A stretch of DNA of 8,403 nt, from assembly GCA_012511925.1 (NCBI GenBank), contig JAAZFD010000153.1:1-8403 (forward strand), read 5' to 3'. Positions 6,742-8,403 of the stretch are shown here, piece after piece; position 1 is the first letter of the stretch, and each line of letters opens with the position of its first letter. The notes beneath the pieces were generated by a model. That model was not told the origin of the DNA. It saw only the letters and a list, made by a program, of their open reading frames with translations, and did no database searches. The DNA is from Clostridiales bacterium. GTDB taxonomy: Bacteria; Bacillota; Clostridia; Christensenellales; CAG-138. The translations under genes were made by a program, and so were the position numbers.

Positions 6742-7926
6742 CTATATTCTCGCAACTCCACTATTCCTCGCCGTCTCTGCAACCGCCTTTGCATCCGTAT
6801 CCTTCAAGCGCTTATCAAAAGCCTTAGGAATAATGTACTCGGGGCGAAGCTCGTCATCGCTAACAAGCGAAGCAATAGCATAAGCCGCCGCAATCTTCAT
6901 CTCGTCGTTAATGTCTGACGCCCTAACATCTAAAGCTCCTCTAAAAATACCGGGGAACGCCAACACATTGTTTATCTGATTAGCAAAGTCCGACCTGCCT
7001 GTGCCCACAACCTTAGCCCCTGCACTTAAAGCAACATCGGGCATAATCTCGGGGGTTGGGTTAGCCATGGGGAATAAAATCGCATCCTTCGCCATAGATT
7101 TCACCATGTCAGCCGTAATGCAATTCGGAGCAGATACGCCAATAAACACATCAGCACCACGCAATACATCTTTAATAGAGCCTTTTTCTAAGTCAAGGTT
7201 AGTAATCTCCGCCATCATCTCTTTTTCGGTGTTCAAATTATCCCTGCCCTTGTAAATTGCGCCTTGCCTGTCGCAAAGAATAACGCTTCTCAATCCAACC
7301 GACTGTAAAAGCCTTGTTACAGCGATTCCAGCCGCACCTGAGCCGCTAACAACCGCCTTTACGTTCTCAATTTTTTTGTTTGTTAACTTCAAAGCGTTTA
7401 TCATTGCAGCCACTGCAACAATGGCTGTGCCGTGTTGGTCATCGTGGAAAATTGGAATCTCACAGGTTTCTTTCAAACGCCTTTCAATTTCAAAGCAGCG
7501 TGGCGCAGAAATATCCTCTAAGTTTATTCCACCAAAGCTGCCCTGCAATAGCGTTACGATATTTACAATCGTATCAACATCTTTAGACCTTATACATAGC
7601 GGAATAGCATTAACCCCACCAAATTCCTTGAACAGAACGCACTTGCCCTCCATAACGGGCATACCGGCCTCGGGTCCTATATCGCCTAAGCCCAAAACGG
7701 CTGTACCGTCGGTTACTACTGCAATTGTGTTCCACCTGCCTGTCAGTTCAAAGCTCTTGTCTATATCTTTTTGAATCTCTAAGCAGGGCTGTGCAACCCC
7801 GGGTGTGTATGCTAAAGACAGCTCATGCTCGTTAGTTACAGGTGCACGACTGACAACATCTAACTTTCCTCTTAACTGATAGTGTAGCTTTAATGATTCC
7901 GATGCGTAATCTATTTTTTTCTCCAT
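6742..7926 (-). CDS. malic enzyme, NAD(P)-dependent, short bacterial type
   Basis: Malic enzyme decarboxylates malate to pyruvate and CO2 with reduction of NAD or NADP in the cytosol. The protein is 394 residues, the short bacterial form without a phosphotransacetylase domain. AYTPGVA (39-45) carries the catalytic Tyr40. VTDGTAVLGLGDIGP is at 71-85, Lys95 is in the MEGK motif, LEDI (136-139) and HDDQHG (161-166) supply metal ligands, GSGAAG (195-200) is the dinucleotide loop and ANPTPE (288-293) follows. The C-terminus GVARI is usual. The open frame continues five codons upstream to a GTG, but the ATG at 7926-7924 has GGAGGG (7936-7931) before it and is preferred. Whether the cofactor is NAD or NADP cannot be decided from Asp219 alone. 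The gene stands alone with its own promoter and terminator. It stops at TAG. Confidence 0.95.
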   Translation of the reverse strand: MEKKIDYASESLKLHYQLRGKLDVVSRAPVTNEHELSLAYTPGVAQPCLEIQKDIDKSFELTGRWNTIAVVTDGTAVLGLGDIGPEAGMPVMEGKCVLFKEFGGVNAIPLCIRSKDVDTIVNIVTLLQGSFGGINLEDISAPRCFEIERRLKETCEIPIFHDDQHGTAIVAVAAMINALKLTNKKIENVKAVVSGSGAAGIAVTRLLQSVGLRSVILCDRQGAIYKGRDNLNTEKEMMAEITNLDLEKGSIKDVLRGADVFIGVSAPNCITADMVKSMAKDAILFPMANPTPEIMPDVALSAGAKVVGTGRSDFANQINNVLAFPGIFRGALDVRASDINDEMKIAAAYAIASLVSDDELRPEYIIPKAFDKRLKDTDAKAVAETARNSGVARI

Positions 7927-7956
7927 TGTTCCCTCCAACACCTAATATTCAAGATA

Positions 7957-7985
7957 AGTATAGCCCAAAGTGTATTTTTTTGCAA
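7957..7985 (-). promoter_or_regulatory. sigma-A promoter of the malic enzyme gene
   Basis: On the minus strand, TTGCAA (7985-7980), a 17-nt spacer and TATACT (7962-7957) match the consensus at 4 and 5 of 6 positions. The start would lie near 7950, leaving a leader of about 24 nt with GGAGGG before the ATG. The -35 box sits directly against the T run of the preceding terminator. Confidence 0.7.
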
Positions 7986-7986
7986 T

Positions 7987-8010
7987 AAAAAAGCAGGGAT
8001 TGCTCCCTGC
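7987..8010 (-). terminator. rho-independent terminator of the dockerin gene
   Basis: GCAGGGA, loop TTGC, TCCCTGC (7993-8010) form a 7-bp GC-rich stem. On the minus strand six T (7992-7987) follow. The hairpin lies 12 nt after the TAA of the dockerin gene and insulates the malic enzyme promoter from it. Confidence 0.85.
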
Positions 8011-8022
8011 AATAAACAGTTA

Positions 8023-8403
8023 TTATTTACCAACGCAATGCAGCAATATCGCTATCGCATCACCTGTATTAACCAAATCATCGGCATTCAAATCAGCAAG
8101 AATCAACTGTGTTTCGTCTAACTCATTTGTTTCTACCAAGTGATTCAATATTGCTGTGGCATCGCCTGTGTTCAAATGCTTATCCATATTCACATCGCCA
8201 TATTTCCAGTAAATTGCCCTGATTTCAAGATTTTCTGTGATGTTCGTGTAGGGCTTATCCCAACCAGCGAAGTAATAACCTTCAACATCATCAAGAACGG
8301 GCGGAATTGCATCTTCGCCCTCAAACACATATTGCCAACAATGACATTTCGCTAAATCGCTTCTGAACGAAACCTTATGCATTTTTGATGAATCAATAAA
8401 CTC
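8023..8403 (-). CDS. C-terminus of a secreted dockerin protein (partial, runs off right edge)
   Basis: The frame is open to the last base of the window: EFIDSSK precedes the first Met (8382-8380), which has no Shine-Dalgarno sequence. This is therefore the end of a longer gene, not a 119-residue protein. An InlB/Listeria-Bacteroides (Flg_new-like) beta repeat comes first, with GYYFAGWDKPYTNITENLEI and an A-I-Y end. A type I dockerin follows directly. Its first calcium loop is G-D-V-N-M-D-K-H-L-N-T-G-D and its second is A-D-L-N-A-D-D-L-V-N-T-G-D. Both keep acidic or Asn ligands at positions 1, 3, 5, 9 and 12. Dockerins dock to cohesins on scaffoldins at the cell surface. The missing N-terminal part should carry the signal peptide and any catalytic module. 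Confidence 0.9.
   Translation of the reverse strand, partial: EFIDSSKMHKVSFRSDLAKCHCWQYVFEGEDAIPPVLDDVEGYYFAGWDKPYTNITENLEIRAIYWKYGDVNMDKHLNTGDATAILNHLVETNELDETQLILADLNADDLVNTGDAIAILLHCVGK

Noticed and set aside
7001..7774. Plus-strand open frames opposite the malic enzyme gene
   Set aside because: They lie antisense to a clearly conserved enzyme and show no recognisable protein features.
7927..7941. GTG start five codons upstream for malic enzyme
   Set aside because: The Shine-Dalgarno sequence GGAGGG lies between it and the ATG at 7926, so the ATG is the better start.
1..8403. CRISPR array, tRNA/rRNA genes, insertion sequence or phage genes
   Set aside because: No regularly spaced direct repeats, cloverleaf-like segments, transposase motifs or phage structural genes were seen.

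Overview
The window looks like a piece of a chromosome from a moderately low-GC anaerobic Clostridia, probably a gut or rumen member of the Oscillospiraceae/Ruminococcaceae type. The reasons are the lepA-hemW gene pair, Firmicutes-style Shine-Dalgarno sequences, two small families seen mainly in Clostridia, and the C-terminus of a dockerin-bearing protein at the right edge. The assignment is inferred from gene content and cannot be fixed to a species.

Layout. Bases 1-159 hold no convincing gene. They contain two strong palindromic hairpins that resemble an interspersed repeat. A small minus-strand gene (160-558) with a nucleoside deoxyribosyltransferase-like fold signature stands back to back with a plus-strand cluster. 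That cluster starts from a good sigma-A promoter at 628-656 and reads lepA (EF4 GTPase), hemW (heme chaperone, radical SAM fold), gltX (glutamyl-tRNA synthetase) and a GNAT acetyltransferase. The junctions are tight: lepA and hemW overlap by 1 nt, hemW and gltX are 15 nt apart, and the ancestral end of gltX abuts the GNAT start. Two further plus-strand genes of uncharacterised families follow (5580-6050 and 6146-6700). The second has a hairpin over its ribosome binding site. On the minus strand come a compact malic enzyme (6742-7926), with its own promoter and terminator, and the 3' end of a large extracellular protein. That last protein has an InlB/Listeria-Bacteroides-type beta repeat and a two-repeat type I dockerin, and it runs off the right edge.

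The cluster is mostly translation housekeeping (LepA, GluRS) plus a cofactor chaperone. The malic enzyme converts malate to pyruvate in central metabolism. The dockerin protein points to cell-surface or cellulosome-like assembly.

The most striking observation is in gltX. An in-frame TAG at 5046-5048 interrupts the gene 19 codons before its apparent true end. The 18 codons after the TAG still encode a typical GluRS C-terminal helix and end in TAA directly before the next gene's ATG. This is a recent nonsense mutation, a sequencing or assembly error, or amber readthrough. No unmistakable new multi-gene defence or mobile system is visible.
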